Below are positions 1 to 6,206 of a DNA stretch of 12,405 nucleotides, one piece after another (position 1 is the first letter of the stretch; the number at the start of each line of letters is the position of its first letter). The DNA comes from Ramlibacter sp. (GTDB taxonomy: Bacteria; Pseudomonadota; Gammaproteobacteria; Burkholderiales; Burkholderiaceae_C): contig JAJNBO010000073.1 in the NCBI GenBank assembly GCA_021156245.1, positions 1 through 12,405 on the forward strand, read 5' to 3'. Under the pieces are notes generated by a model that worked only from the letters and a program-made list of their open reading frames with translations, did not search any database and was not told the origin of the DNA. The position numbers and the translations under genes were made by a program.

Positions 1-1
1 G

Positions 2-430
2 GTGTATGCGCAGGCCGGGCATGGGCGGCGCGCATCGGTCTACACCGACTACACCTTCGCCGTGTGGAGCCGGCCGCCGGCGAGCAAGGAAGAAGCGGAC
101 GCCGTGCTGGCCGCGATCGCCCGCAAGGAGCCGGCGCAGCCGGGGGGCTTGCAGCTGGTGGCTTTCGCGAAGGCGTATTCGGGGCTGACCGACGAGGAGT
201 TCCGGCAGGTGGACGCCATCATCCGCAAGAACACGATCGAGAAGTTCGGGCCGGTGCGCAGCGTGAAGCCGAGCCTGGTGTTCGAGCTGGGCTTCGAAGG
301 CATCAATCGCAGCACCCGCCACAAGAGCGGCATCGCGGTGCGCTTCCCCCGCATGCTGCGCATCCGCCATGACAAACCGGTGCATGAGGCGGATTCTCTG
401 GAGCAGCTGGAGACGTTGCTGAAGCTTTGA
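2..430 (+). CDS. ATP-dependent DNA ligase, helicase-associated type (C-terminal end only)
   Basis: This is the last 142 codons of a gene entering from the left; the frame is open from base 2, so no start can be assigned. The family seals nicked DNA through a lysine-AMP intermediate. The visible part is the C-terminal OB-fold domain: a tyrosine/threonine-rich stretch (YTDYTFAVW), then FAKAYSGLTDEEF, VEKFG-like TIEKFGPVRSV, FELGFEGI, and the nucleotidyltransferase motif VI region IAVRFPRMLRIRHDKP. This matches, from memory, the bacterial ligase of about 540 residues found with a DEXH helicase, an MBL-fold exonuclease and a PdeM-like phosphoesterase. The adenylation domain and catalytic lysine lie outside the window. 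The helicase partner appears at the right edge (11948 onward). An assignment to LigD is less likely, because the ending is typical of the helicase-associated ligases and no Ku, primase or polymerase domain is seen. Confidence 0.9.
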   Translation: MYAQAGHGRRASVYTDYTFAVWSRPPASKEEADAVLAAIARKEPAQPGGLQLVAFAKAYSGLTDEEFRQVDAIIRKNTIEKFGPVRSVKPSLVFELGFEGINRSTRHKSGIAVRFPRMLRIRHDKPVHEADSLEQLETLLKL

Positions 431-442
431 AGACGAAAACAG

Positions 443-550
443 CCGGACGCAAAGGACGCTAAGGTTTCGCAAAGGACGCGAAGAAAAATCAGAATGGTGT
501 CTTGGCTTCTTTTGCGTCCTTTGCGTATCTTTTGCGCCCTTTGCGTCCGG
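443..550. repeat. Imperfect inverted repeat with 44-bp arms, built from GCAAAGGACGC units
   Basis: The left arm (443-486) pairs with the right arm (507-550) around a 20-nt loop. I count 5 mismatches and 3 G-T pairs in the 44 positions; the outer 13 bp (CCGGACGCAAAGG / CCTTTGCGTCCGG) and an inner block of about 16 bp are perfect or G-T paired. Each arm holds two copies of GCAAAGGACGC or a one-base variant, spaced 20 bp apart (449 and 469 in the left arm). There is no open reading frame of its own and no T-run after the stem, so it is not a standard terminator, although such a stem could still slow transcription leaving the ligase gene. Similar GCAAAGGACGC-rich intergenic repeats occur, as far as I recall, in many Burkholderiales genomes, so a dispersed REP- or MITE-like element is the likeliest reading. 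Confidence 0.85.
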
Positions 551-552
551 TA

Positions 553-580
553 TTGAGGGTTTTTCCCCCAGTGTTACAGT
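553..580 (+). promoter_or_regulatory. Candidate sigma-70 promoter of the folE run
   Basis: TTGAGG (553-558) and TACAGT (575-580), with a 16-bp spacer, each match the -35 and -10 consensus at 4 of 6 positions. The site lies just past the inverted repeat. Transcription would begin about 6-7 nt beyond the -10 box, at or next to the ATG at 586, implying a leaderless or nearly leaderless message; that fits the absence of a visible Shine-Dalgarno sequence. Found by eye only. Confidence 0.3.
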
Positions 581-585
581 CCCAA

Positions 586-1317
586 ATGCTCATGAAAGCC
601 GATCCGTCCAGCCAGCTGTCGCCTGCCGTGCCCGACGAGGGGACGCCGGTGTCCGTCAAGATCCGCGAGCGCATCCTGGCGGCGCGCAAGCGTTTCCATT
701 CCAACGACAACATCGCCGAGTTCATCGAGCCGGGCGAGATGGAGGCGCTGCTCGACGAGGTCGAACAGAAGATGCAGACCGTGCTGGACAGCATGGTCAT
801 CGACACCACCAACGACCACAACACCAACGACACCGCCCGCCGGGTGGCGAAGATGTACCTGAACGAGGTGTTCCGCGGCCGCTACGTCAAGGCGCCCCCG
901 ATCACCGAGTTCCCGAACGCCGAGCACCTGAACGAGCTGATGATCGTCGGCCCGATCACCGTGCGCTCCGCCTGCAGCCACCACCTGTGCCCGGTCATCG
1001 GCCAGCTGTGGATCGGCGTCATGCCCAACGAGCACACCAACGTGATCGGCCTGTCCAAGTACGCGCGCCTGGCCGAATGGATCATGGGCCGCCCGCAGAT
1101 CCAGGAAGAGGCCGTCGTCCAGCTCGCCGACCTGATCATGGAAAAGACCCAGCCCGATGGCCTCGCCATCGTGATGGAGGCGCGCCACTACTGCATGGCC
1201 TGGCGCGGCGTGAAGGACCTGGACAGCAAGATGATCAATTCCGTCATGCGCGGGGCCTTTTTGAAGAACTCCGACCTGCGTCGCGAGTTCCTGGCGCTCA
1301 TCCCGCGCAAGAATTGA
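586..1317 (+). CDS. folE: GTP cyclohydrolase I
   Basis: Converts GTP to 7,8-dihydroneopterin triphosphate, the first step of tetrahydrofolate synthesis; a cytoplasmic homodecamer in known members. The zinc site is intact: C130 and H133 in SACSHHLCP and C203 in ARHYCMAWRGV, with the catalytic histidines H132 and H201. Spacing matches E. coli C110/H112/H113/H179/C181, and R207 in the RGV motif is present. The residue after the first zinc cysteine is Ser131, where E. coli and human enzymes have Glu (CEHH). The protein has 243 residues against about 222 in E. coli, with the extra length at the N-terminus. I chose ATG 586; ATG 592 is an equal alternative. An upstream TTG (502) in the same frame was rejected because it lies inside the inverted repeat and adds unrelated residues. 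It heads a close-packed run with BLUF, EamA and DUF429 genes. Confidence 0.93.
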   Translation: MLMKADPSSQLSPAVPDEGTPVSVKIRERILAARKRFHSNDNIAEFIEPGEMEALLDEVEQKMQTVLDSMVIDTTNDHNTNDTARRVAKMYLNEVFRGRYVKAPPITEFPNAEHLNELMIVGPITVRSACSHHLCPVIGQLWIGVMPNEHTNVIGLSKYARLAEWIMGRPQIQEEAVVQLADLIMEKTQPDGLAIVMEARHYCMAWRGVKDLDSKMINSVMRGAFLKNSDLRREFLALIPRKN

Positions 1318-1321
1318 CGCC

Positions 1322-1744
1322 ATGCTCGTCCGCCTCCTCTACTGCAGCCGCGCCTCGGACACCTCGCCGGAGGCGATCGAATCCATCCTGTCGCAATCGC
1401 GCCAGCACAACCCTGTCAGCGGCATCACCGGCATCCTCTGCTACGGGGACGGCATCTTCCTGCAATGCATCGAAGGCGGCCGCATGCAGGTGAGCGACCT
1501 GTTCGGGAGCATCCAGAAGGACCCGCGCCACAAGGACGTCGCGCTGCTGTACTTCGAGGAGATCACCGAGCGCCGCTTCGGCGGCTGGAGCATGGGCCAG
1601 GTGAACATCTCCAAGTTGAACCACTCCGTGCTCCTGAAGTATTCGGAGAAGGCGGAGCTCGACCCCTACGCCATCCCCGGCAAGGTGTCGCTGTCGCTGC
1701 TGGAAGACCTGGCCGCGACCGCCGCGATCTGCGGCCGCAGCTGA
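1322..1744 (+). CDS. BLUF-domain blue-light photoreceptor, short stand-alone type
   Basis: BLUF proteins bind FAD and sense blue light through a hydrogen-bond switch around the flavin. All key residues are visible: Tyr7 (LLYCSRAS), Asn30 (NPVSGITG), Gln48 (IFLQCIEG), Trp89 and Met91 (GWSMGQV), corresponding to AppA Tyr21, Asn45, Gln63, Trp104 and Met106. The BLUF fold fills about residues 1-95. The remaining 45 residues have no recognised output domain (no EAL, GGDEF or cyclase), so signalling must go through a partner or through the C-terminal helices. The ATG lies 4 bp after the folE stop, so the two are very likely co-transcribed and perhaps translationally coupled; no clear Shine-Dalgarno is seen. 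Photochemical competence is inferred from conserved residues; the partner is unknown. Confidence 0.92.
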   Translation: MLVRLLYCSRASDTSPEAIESILSQSRQHNPVSGITGILCYGDGIFLQCIEGGRMQVSDLFGSIQKDPRHKDVALLYFEEITERRFGGWSMGQVNISKLNHSVLLKYSEKAELDPYAIPGKVSLSLLEDLAATAAICGRS

Positions 1745-1757
1745 AGCACGCCGCCGC

Positions 1758-2639
1758 ATGCCTGCCGGCGCGCTCGGGCTGGTGCTGCTCGCCGGCCTGA
1801 TCCACGCCAGCTGGAACATCGCCGCCAAGAAGGCGGGCGGCGACATCCGCTTCGCCTTCTTCACCACTGCGATCGTCATCGTGGCCTGGGGCCCGCTCGG
1901 CTTGTGGCTCGCCTGGCAGCACGTGCCGGCCTGGGGCACGACCGAATGGGCGCTGGTGGGCGCCAGCGCGGCGCTGCACAGCGGCTACTACCTCTTCCTG
2001 CTGCGCGGCTACCGCAAGGCCGACCTCACCGTCGTCTATCCGCTCGCCCGCGGGTCGGGGCCCTTGCTGTCCTCGATGGCCGCGGTGCTGCTGCTGGGCG
2101 AGCAGATCTCCGCGCTTGGCGCCTTCGGCATCGCCGGCGTGGTCGGCGGGGTGTTCCTGATCGCCGGCGGGCCGGGGCTGTGGCACCGCAGCCATGACGC
2201 GCAGGCGCGCCGCCGGCTGCGCAAGGGCATGGTGTACGGCCTGCTCACCGGCGCCTTCATCGCGGCGTACACGGTGGTGGACGGCTACGCGGTGAAGATC
2301 GTGCTGCTCTCCCCCATCCTGGTGGACTACATGGGCGCGGCGCTGCGCATCTTCGTGCTGGCGCCTTCGGTGGCGCGCGACGTTCCGACCGCGCTCAGCC
2401 ACTGGCGGGCGCAATGGAAGTACGCGCTGTTCGTCGGCATCGTCAGCCCGATCTCGTATGTGCTGGTGCTCTACGCCATGCAGTCCGCACCGCTGTCGCA
2501 CGTGGCGCCCGCGCGCGAGGTGTCGATGCTGTTCGCCGCGCTGATCGGAGGGCAGTTGCTGGGCGAGGGCGATCGCTGGCTGCGGCTGGTGGGGGCGGGC
2601 TGCATCGCCGCGGGCGTGATGGCCCTCGCGCTGGGCTAG
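1758..2639 (+). CDS. EamA-family (DMT superfamily) membrane transporter
   Basis: An inner-membrane protein of 293 residues, matching the usual length for ten membrane segments arranged as two EamA repeats (about residues 5-135 and 150-290). The first repeat opens with LLAGLIHASWNIAAKKAG and ends with the family's hydrophobic LARGSGPLLSSMAAVLLLGE segment; the second ends with APAREVSMLFAALIGGQLLGE and a final hydrophobic helix. Members export amino acids, metabolites or drugs; the substrate cannot be predicted here. The charged RRLRKG stretch between the repeats fits a cytoplasmic loop. It starts 13 bp after the BLUF stop and ends 4 bp before the DUF429 gene, so it is probably part of the folE run. 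No convincing ribosome-binding site precedes it, again suggesting coupling to the upstream gene. Confidence 0.9.
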   Translation: MPAGALGLVLLAGLIHASWNIAAKKAGGDIRFAFFTTAIVIVAWGPLGLWLAWQHVPAWGTTEWALVGASAALHSGYYLFLLRGYRKADLTVVYPLARGSGPLLSSMAAVLLLGEQISALGAFGIAGVVGGVFLIAGGPGLWHRSHDAQARRRLRKGMVYGLLTGAFIAAYTVVDGYAVKIVLLSPILVDYMGAALRIFVLAPSVARDVPTALSHWRAQWKYALFVGIVSPISYVLVLYAMQSAPLSHVAPAREVSMLFAALIGGQLLGEGDRWLRLVGAGCIAAGVMALALG

Positions 2640-2643
2640 CGCG

Positions 2644-3453
2644 ATGATGCTGCTCGGATGCGATTTCTCCAGCACGCCGACACGGCGCAAGCCGATCGTG
2701 CTCGCGATCGGCACCGAGGAGGGCGGCCGCGTGCAGCTCGCCCGCATCGAGAGCCTGCAGACGCTGTCCGCCTTCGGCGACTGGCTGCGGCAGCCGCAGC
2801 CGTGGATCGGCGGCTTCGACTTTCCTTTCGGGCTGCCGCGCGAGCTGGTGGAGCACCTCGGGTGGCCGACGACGTGGCGCGAGTGCATGCAGCACTATGC
2901 GGGCCTCACGCGGCCGCAGATCCGCGAAACCTTCGCCGCCTACACGGCGGCGCGTCCGGTCGGCGGCAAGTTCGCGCACCGCCGCTTCGACAAGCTGGCG
3001 GGCTCGAGCCCGTCGATGAAGTGGGTCAATCCGCCGGTGGCGTACATGTTGCACGCGGCCATCCCCTTGTTGCTGCAGGCCGGCGTGCACATCCCGGGGC
3101 TGCACGAGGGCGATCCGCAGCGCGTGGCGCTGGAGGCGTATCCCGGGCTGCTGGCGCGCGAGCTGATCGGCCGGCGCAGCTACAAGAGCGACGAGAAGGC
3201 CAAGCAGACGCCCGATCGGCTGATCGCGCGCAAGGACCTCGTCACGGCACTGGAGCAGGGCCGCACGCGGCTCGGCTTGCGGCTGAAGCTCACGCACGCT
3301 CAGCACGATGCGCTGGTGCAGGACGCCAGCGGTGACCGGCTCGATGCGGTGCTGTGCCTGGTCCAGGCGGCATGGGCGGCGCGCCATGGTGCGCCCGCGT
3401 ATGGGCTGCCTGCGGACCTGGACCCGCTGGAAGGCTGGATCGTCAGCGCGTGA
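2644..3453 (+). CDS. DUF429 family protein, predicted RNase H-fold nuclease
   Basis: Matches the DUF429 family, whose fold is predicted to be RNase H-like; biochemical function is not established to my knowledge. Acidic positions that could form a metal-dependent site are visible: Asp7 in LLGCDFSS on the first strand, Asp59 in WIGGFDFPFGLP, Glu in LEAYPG, and Asp231/Asp234 in SGDRLDAVLCLVQAAWA near the C-terminus. The 269-residue length is normal for the family. Start ATG 2644 is followed directly by a second ATG (2647), either of which could serve. It follows the EamA stop by 4 bp and ends the run; its last 11 bases overlap the end of the convergent acyl-CoA synthetase gene. There is no signal peptide, so it should be cytoplasmic. 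Nuclease activity is inference from fold family only. Confidence 0.85.
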   Translation: MMLLGCDFSSTPTRRKPIVLAIGTEEGGRVQLARIESLQTLSAFGDWLRQPQPWIGGFDFPFGLPRELVEHLGWPTTWRECMQHYAGLTRPQIRETFAAYTAARPVGGKFAHRRFDKLAGSSPSMKWVNPPVAYMLHAAIPLLLQAGVHIPGLHEGDPQRVALEAYPGLLARELIGRRSYKSDEKAKQTPDRLIARKDLVTALEQGRTRLGLRLKLTHAQHDALVQDASGDRLDAVLCLVQAAWAARHGAPAYGLPADLDPLEGWIVSA

Positions 3454-4929
3454 GCGGCTCGTCCCGCAGCCGCTGTCGCAGCTCGGTCTTGAGCACCTTG
3501 CCGTAGTTGTTCTTCGGCAGCGCGTCGACGACGACGTAGCGCTTGGGCCGCTTGAAGCGCGCGATGCGCTCCAGGCAGACGGCATCCAGCGCCGCGGTTT
3601 CCACCGCCTGCCCTGGCTGCGGGACGACGAAAGCCACCACCACCTCGCCCCATTCGGGGTCAGGCGCTCCGACCACCGACACTTCGGCGACGCCCGGCGC
3701 GAGCAGCAGTACCTCCTCCACCTCGCGCGGATAGATGTTGGAGCCGCCGCTGATCACCAGGTCCTTGCTGCGGTCCTTCAGGGTCAGGAAGCCGTCGGCG
3801 TCCAGGCTGCCCATGTCGCCGGTGAACAGCCAGCCGTCGCGCACCGTCGCAGCGGTCGCGTCCGGATCGCGCCAGTACCCGGCCATCACGGTGTCGCCGC
3901 GCACCAGCACCCCTGTGCGTCGGCCACCCGCACCTCCACCGGCGTCTGCGCGATTCCGACCGACGCCAGGCGTTCGGCGTAGCGCGGATGCGCGGTGTCC
4001 AGCAGCGTGCCGCGCGAAAGCGCCGTCGCCACCATCGGTGTCTCCCCCTGGCCGTAGATCTGCACGAAGCGCGGGCCCAGCACGCGCAAGGCCCGCTTGA
4101 TGTCCTCCACGTACATCGGCGCGCCGCCGTACACGATGGTCTTGAAGCCCGCTCCGTCCAGGCCGTGGGCTTCGGCATGGTCCACGATCCGCTTGACGAT
4201 GGTGGGCGCGGCGAACATCGACAACCGCCCGATGCCTCGCCCGAGCGCGAACAGTTCGGCGGGGTCGAAGCCGCCGGACGCGGGCACGACGTGGCGCGCG
4301 CCGGCCATCACGTGCGGGATCGCGTAGATGCCGGCGCCGTGCGACATCGGAGCGGCGTAGACGATCACATCCCCGGGCGCGATGGGATCGACGTCGATGA
4401 AGTAGGTCAGCCCCATCGTCATCAGGTTGCGATGCGTGAGCATCACGCCCTTGGGGCGGCCGGTGGTGCCGCTGGTGTAGAACACCCAGGCCAGGTCGCC
4501 CGGCTGGCGCGCCTCCAGCGCGGCTTCCGCTCCCGCGCACAGGGTGGCGTAGTCCGCGCTGTCGATGTCGATGCAGCGGCCCGGCACGCGCAGGCCGGTG
4601 CCGACGTCGGCGCTGACGAACGCCCAGCGGGCCTCCGAATGCTCGGCAATCCACTGCGCCTCGCGCAGGTGCAGCTTGGCATTCACGGGCACGACGGCCA
4701 GGCCGGCCCACCAGCACCCGTACAGCAGCTCCAGGTACGCGGGGTGGTTGCGCATGAACAGCACCACCCGGTCGCCGGGCACGAGGCCTTCGGCCCGCAG
4801 CGCGCCGGCGAGCCGCGAGGCACGGACGGCGAGCGAGCCGTAGTCGTGGCACAGCCGTTCCCCTTCGTACAGGGCCGGCCGGCGAGGATCCGCCAAGGCG
4901 ATCCGGCGCAGGGTGTTCGCGAGGTTCAT
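3443..4929 (-). pseudogene. Acyl-CoA synthetase / AMP-dependent ligase, disrupted by a frameshift
   Basis: Two frames together encode an adenylate-forming enzyme. The N-terminal frame (4929 down to 3886, 347 residues) has the ATP-binding loop YTSGTTGRPKG (151-161) and YGQGETPM (292-299). It leaves frame at VADAQG and stops soon after with an unrelated tail (CWCAATP). The C-terminal frame resumes at 3910 with VLVRGDTVMAGYW and carries GWLFTGDMG, KDRSKDLVISGG and the catalytic-lysine region PKNNYGKVLK. The break lies at a run of four C on the + strand (3910-3913). One extra base there would rejoin the frames to 495 residues. Relatives normally have about ten more residues here (a GRPLPPGEVGE-like loop), so a deletion of roughly 31 bases is more likely than a lost single base. 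Intact members join CoA to carboxylic acids; the substrate is not predictable. ATG 4929 is preferred over 4977, because it gives the usual N-terminus. Confidence 0.85.
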
Positions 4930-4994
4930 GGCATGATTTTCGCCCCCAATGCGGCCGGCCTGGGCTAGGCTTTGCATTTGCCACAGGAGCGGCC

Positions 4995-6095
4995 ATGAGC
5001 GAGTCCCAGCCTCCCGATCCCGCGCTGCCGGAAGTCCGCAAGGGCCAGTGGACCGGCATGGAGTCGCGCGACGTGTTCCGTGAACGCTTCCGCGCGCGCT
5101 TCTTCGACCCGGCGTTCCGCGCGGAGGACGAGGCGATCACCCGCCTCGAAGAGCTTGCCTGGCAGGCCTACATGGACGGGCGCAAGGCGCCGGTCACGCG
5201 CAAGGCGGGGCCGGAGTTCAAGGACCCGGACTACGACCTGTCGGTGGAGTGGTACGAGGCGCGCCACCGGCTGATCGCCGCGCAGGAGCGCTGGGCGCTG
5301 CCCACCACGCGGTCCCGCGTGCTCGTGATCGTGGGTGCGCCGCGCAACGACGGCACCTGCCCGGGCGAGATGTCCAAGACCTTCCGCCTTGCCCGCATCG
5401 CGCAGCAGACGCTGCAGTCGGACGGCATGGAGGTGGACTTGCTGGACCTGAGCCGGCTCACCTCCGACTACGACCGGCACATCCATCCCTGCAAGGCCTG
5501 CGTGTCCACCGCCATGCCTCTTTGCCACTGGCCGTGCAGTTGCTACCCGAACCACGCGACCAACCAGGTGAACGACTGGATGAACGAGATCTACGAGCGC
5601 TGGGTGTCGGCGCACGGCGTGATCCTGTTCACGCCGACGCACTGGTACACGGTCGCCAGTCCGCTCAAGCTGATGATCGACCGGCTGGTGTGCGCGGACG
5701 GCGGCAACCCGGACCCGACGGCCACCGGCGGGAAGGATCCCGCCAAGGCCAAGGCGCTGGAGCTGGAAGGCTGGCCGTATCCCAAGCACCTCGCCGGCCG
5801 CGTCTATGGCGTGGTGGTCCATGGCGACGTGGCGGGCATCGAGGGCACGCGGCGCATGCTGTGCGACTGGCTGGACTGGATGGGCCTCATCGACGCGGGC
5901 GTCACCAGCCGGCTGGATCGGCACATCGGCTACTACGAACCGTATGCCACCAGCCACGACGCACTGGACCGCGACGAGGCGGTGCAGGACGAGGTGCGCA
6001 ACGTCGCGCGGGCGGTGACGGAAGCAGTGGGCGAATTGCGCGCGGGCCGCCTCAGCGCGCCGGGTCGGACGCTGAAAAAGCCGCGGCCCAAGTAA
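4995..6095 (+). CDS. Flavodoxin-fold NAD(P)H-dependent oxidoreductase with cysteine cluster
   Basis: The core (about residues 107-330) resembles the NADPH-dependent FMN reductase / flavodoxin-like family. It opens with the strand and phosphate-binding loop RVLVIVGAPRNDGTCPGEMS (108-127) and has the typical flavin-site segment LFTPTHWYTVASPLKLMIDR (211-230). Between them is a cysteine-rich loop, CKACVSTAMPLCHWPCSC, with Cys 166, 169, 177, 181 and 183. Iron-sulfur flavoproteins carry a cysteine cluster in the equivalent loop, but the spacing here (CxxCx7CxxxCxC) differs from the classical CxxCxxCx5C, so metal binding is only a possibility. The first 106 residues are a charged, mostly helical extension not usual in the family. 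The start is well supported by AGGAG (4985-4989) five bases before ATG. The gene is divergent from the broken acyl-CoA synthetase with 65 bp between starts. Substrate unknown. Confidence 0.85.
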   Translation: MSESQPPDPALPEVRKGQWTGMESRDVFRERFRARFFDPAFRAEDEAITRLEELAWQAYMDGRKAPVTRKAGPEFKDPDYDLSVEWYEARHRLIAAQERWALPTTRSRVLVIVGAPRNDGTCPGEMSKTFRLARIAQQTLQSDGMEVDLLDLSRLTSDYDRHIHPCKACVSTAMPLCHWPCSCYPNHATNQVNDWMNEIYERWVSAHGVILFTPTHWYTVASPLKLMIDRLVCADGGNPDPTATGGKDPAKAKALELEGWPYPKHLAGRVYGVVVHGDVAGIEGTRRMLCDWLDWMGLIDAGVTSRLDRHIGYYEPYATSHDALDRDEAVQDEVRNVARAVTEAVGELRAGRLSAPGRTLKKPRPK

Positions 6096-6102
6096 GCACC
6101 GC

Positions 6103-6116
6103 ACGTAACACTACGT
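6103..6116. promoter_or_regulatory. Short palindrome, possible regulator site upstream of the LivK-like gene
   Basis: ACGTA-ACAC-TACGT is a perfect 5-4-5 inverted repeat, 8 bp after the flavodoxin-family stop and about 90 bp before the binding-protein start. Its AT-richer composition stands out from the surrounding sequence. A dimeric regulator site is one explanation; chance is another for a 10-base match. Confidence 0.3.
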
Positions 6117-6136
6117 AATGGCTTTCCGCAATGCCC

Positions 6137-6176
6137 CGCGAGGCGGCAGCGCCTAACCTCGCGCCGCGGCTGCCGC
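6137..6176 (+). other. Two mutually exclusive hairpins in the leader of the LivK-like gene
   Basis: CGCGAGG (6137-6143) can pair with CCTCGCG (6157-6163), and GCGGCAGC (6143-6150) can pair with GCTGCCGC (6169-6176). The second stem has to break the first. No T-run follows, and the Shine-Dalgarno (6197-6200) is outside both stems. It may be a terminator-like end for the upstream gene or a structured 5' leader, or simply high-GC self-complementarity. Confidence 0.3.
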
Positions 6177-6206
6177 TCCGGCGGCCGCTTCGTTGTGGAG
6201 ACCAAC

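Noticed and set aside
443..550. CRISPR-like array from the repeated GCAAAGGACGC units
   Set aside because: Only four short units are present, in two opposite orientations, with no equal-length unique spacers and no cas genes.
502..585. Extended folE start at TTG 502
   Set aside because: The added 28 codons lie in the inverted repeat and encode a repetitive ASFASFAYLLRPLRP-like stretch with no match to the family; ATG 586 gives a normal N-terminus.
3886..3945. Programmed ribosomal frameshift in the acyl-CoA synthetase
   Set aside because: There is no slippery heptamer or downstream stem of the usual kind, and about ten family residues are missing at the join, which points to a deletion.
6120..6134. 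Sigma-54-like GG/GC element upstream of the LivK-like gene
   Set aside because: The spacing between GG and GC is 11 rather than 10, and the TGGCAC and TTGCA contexts are not met.
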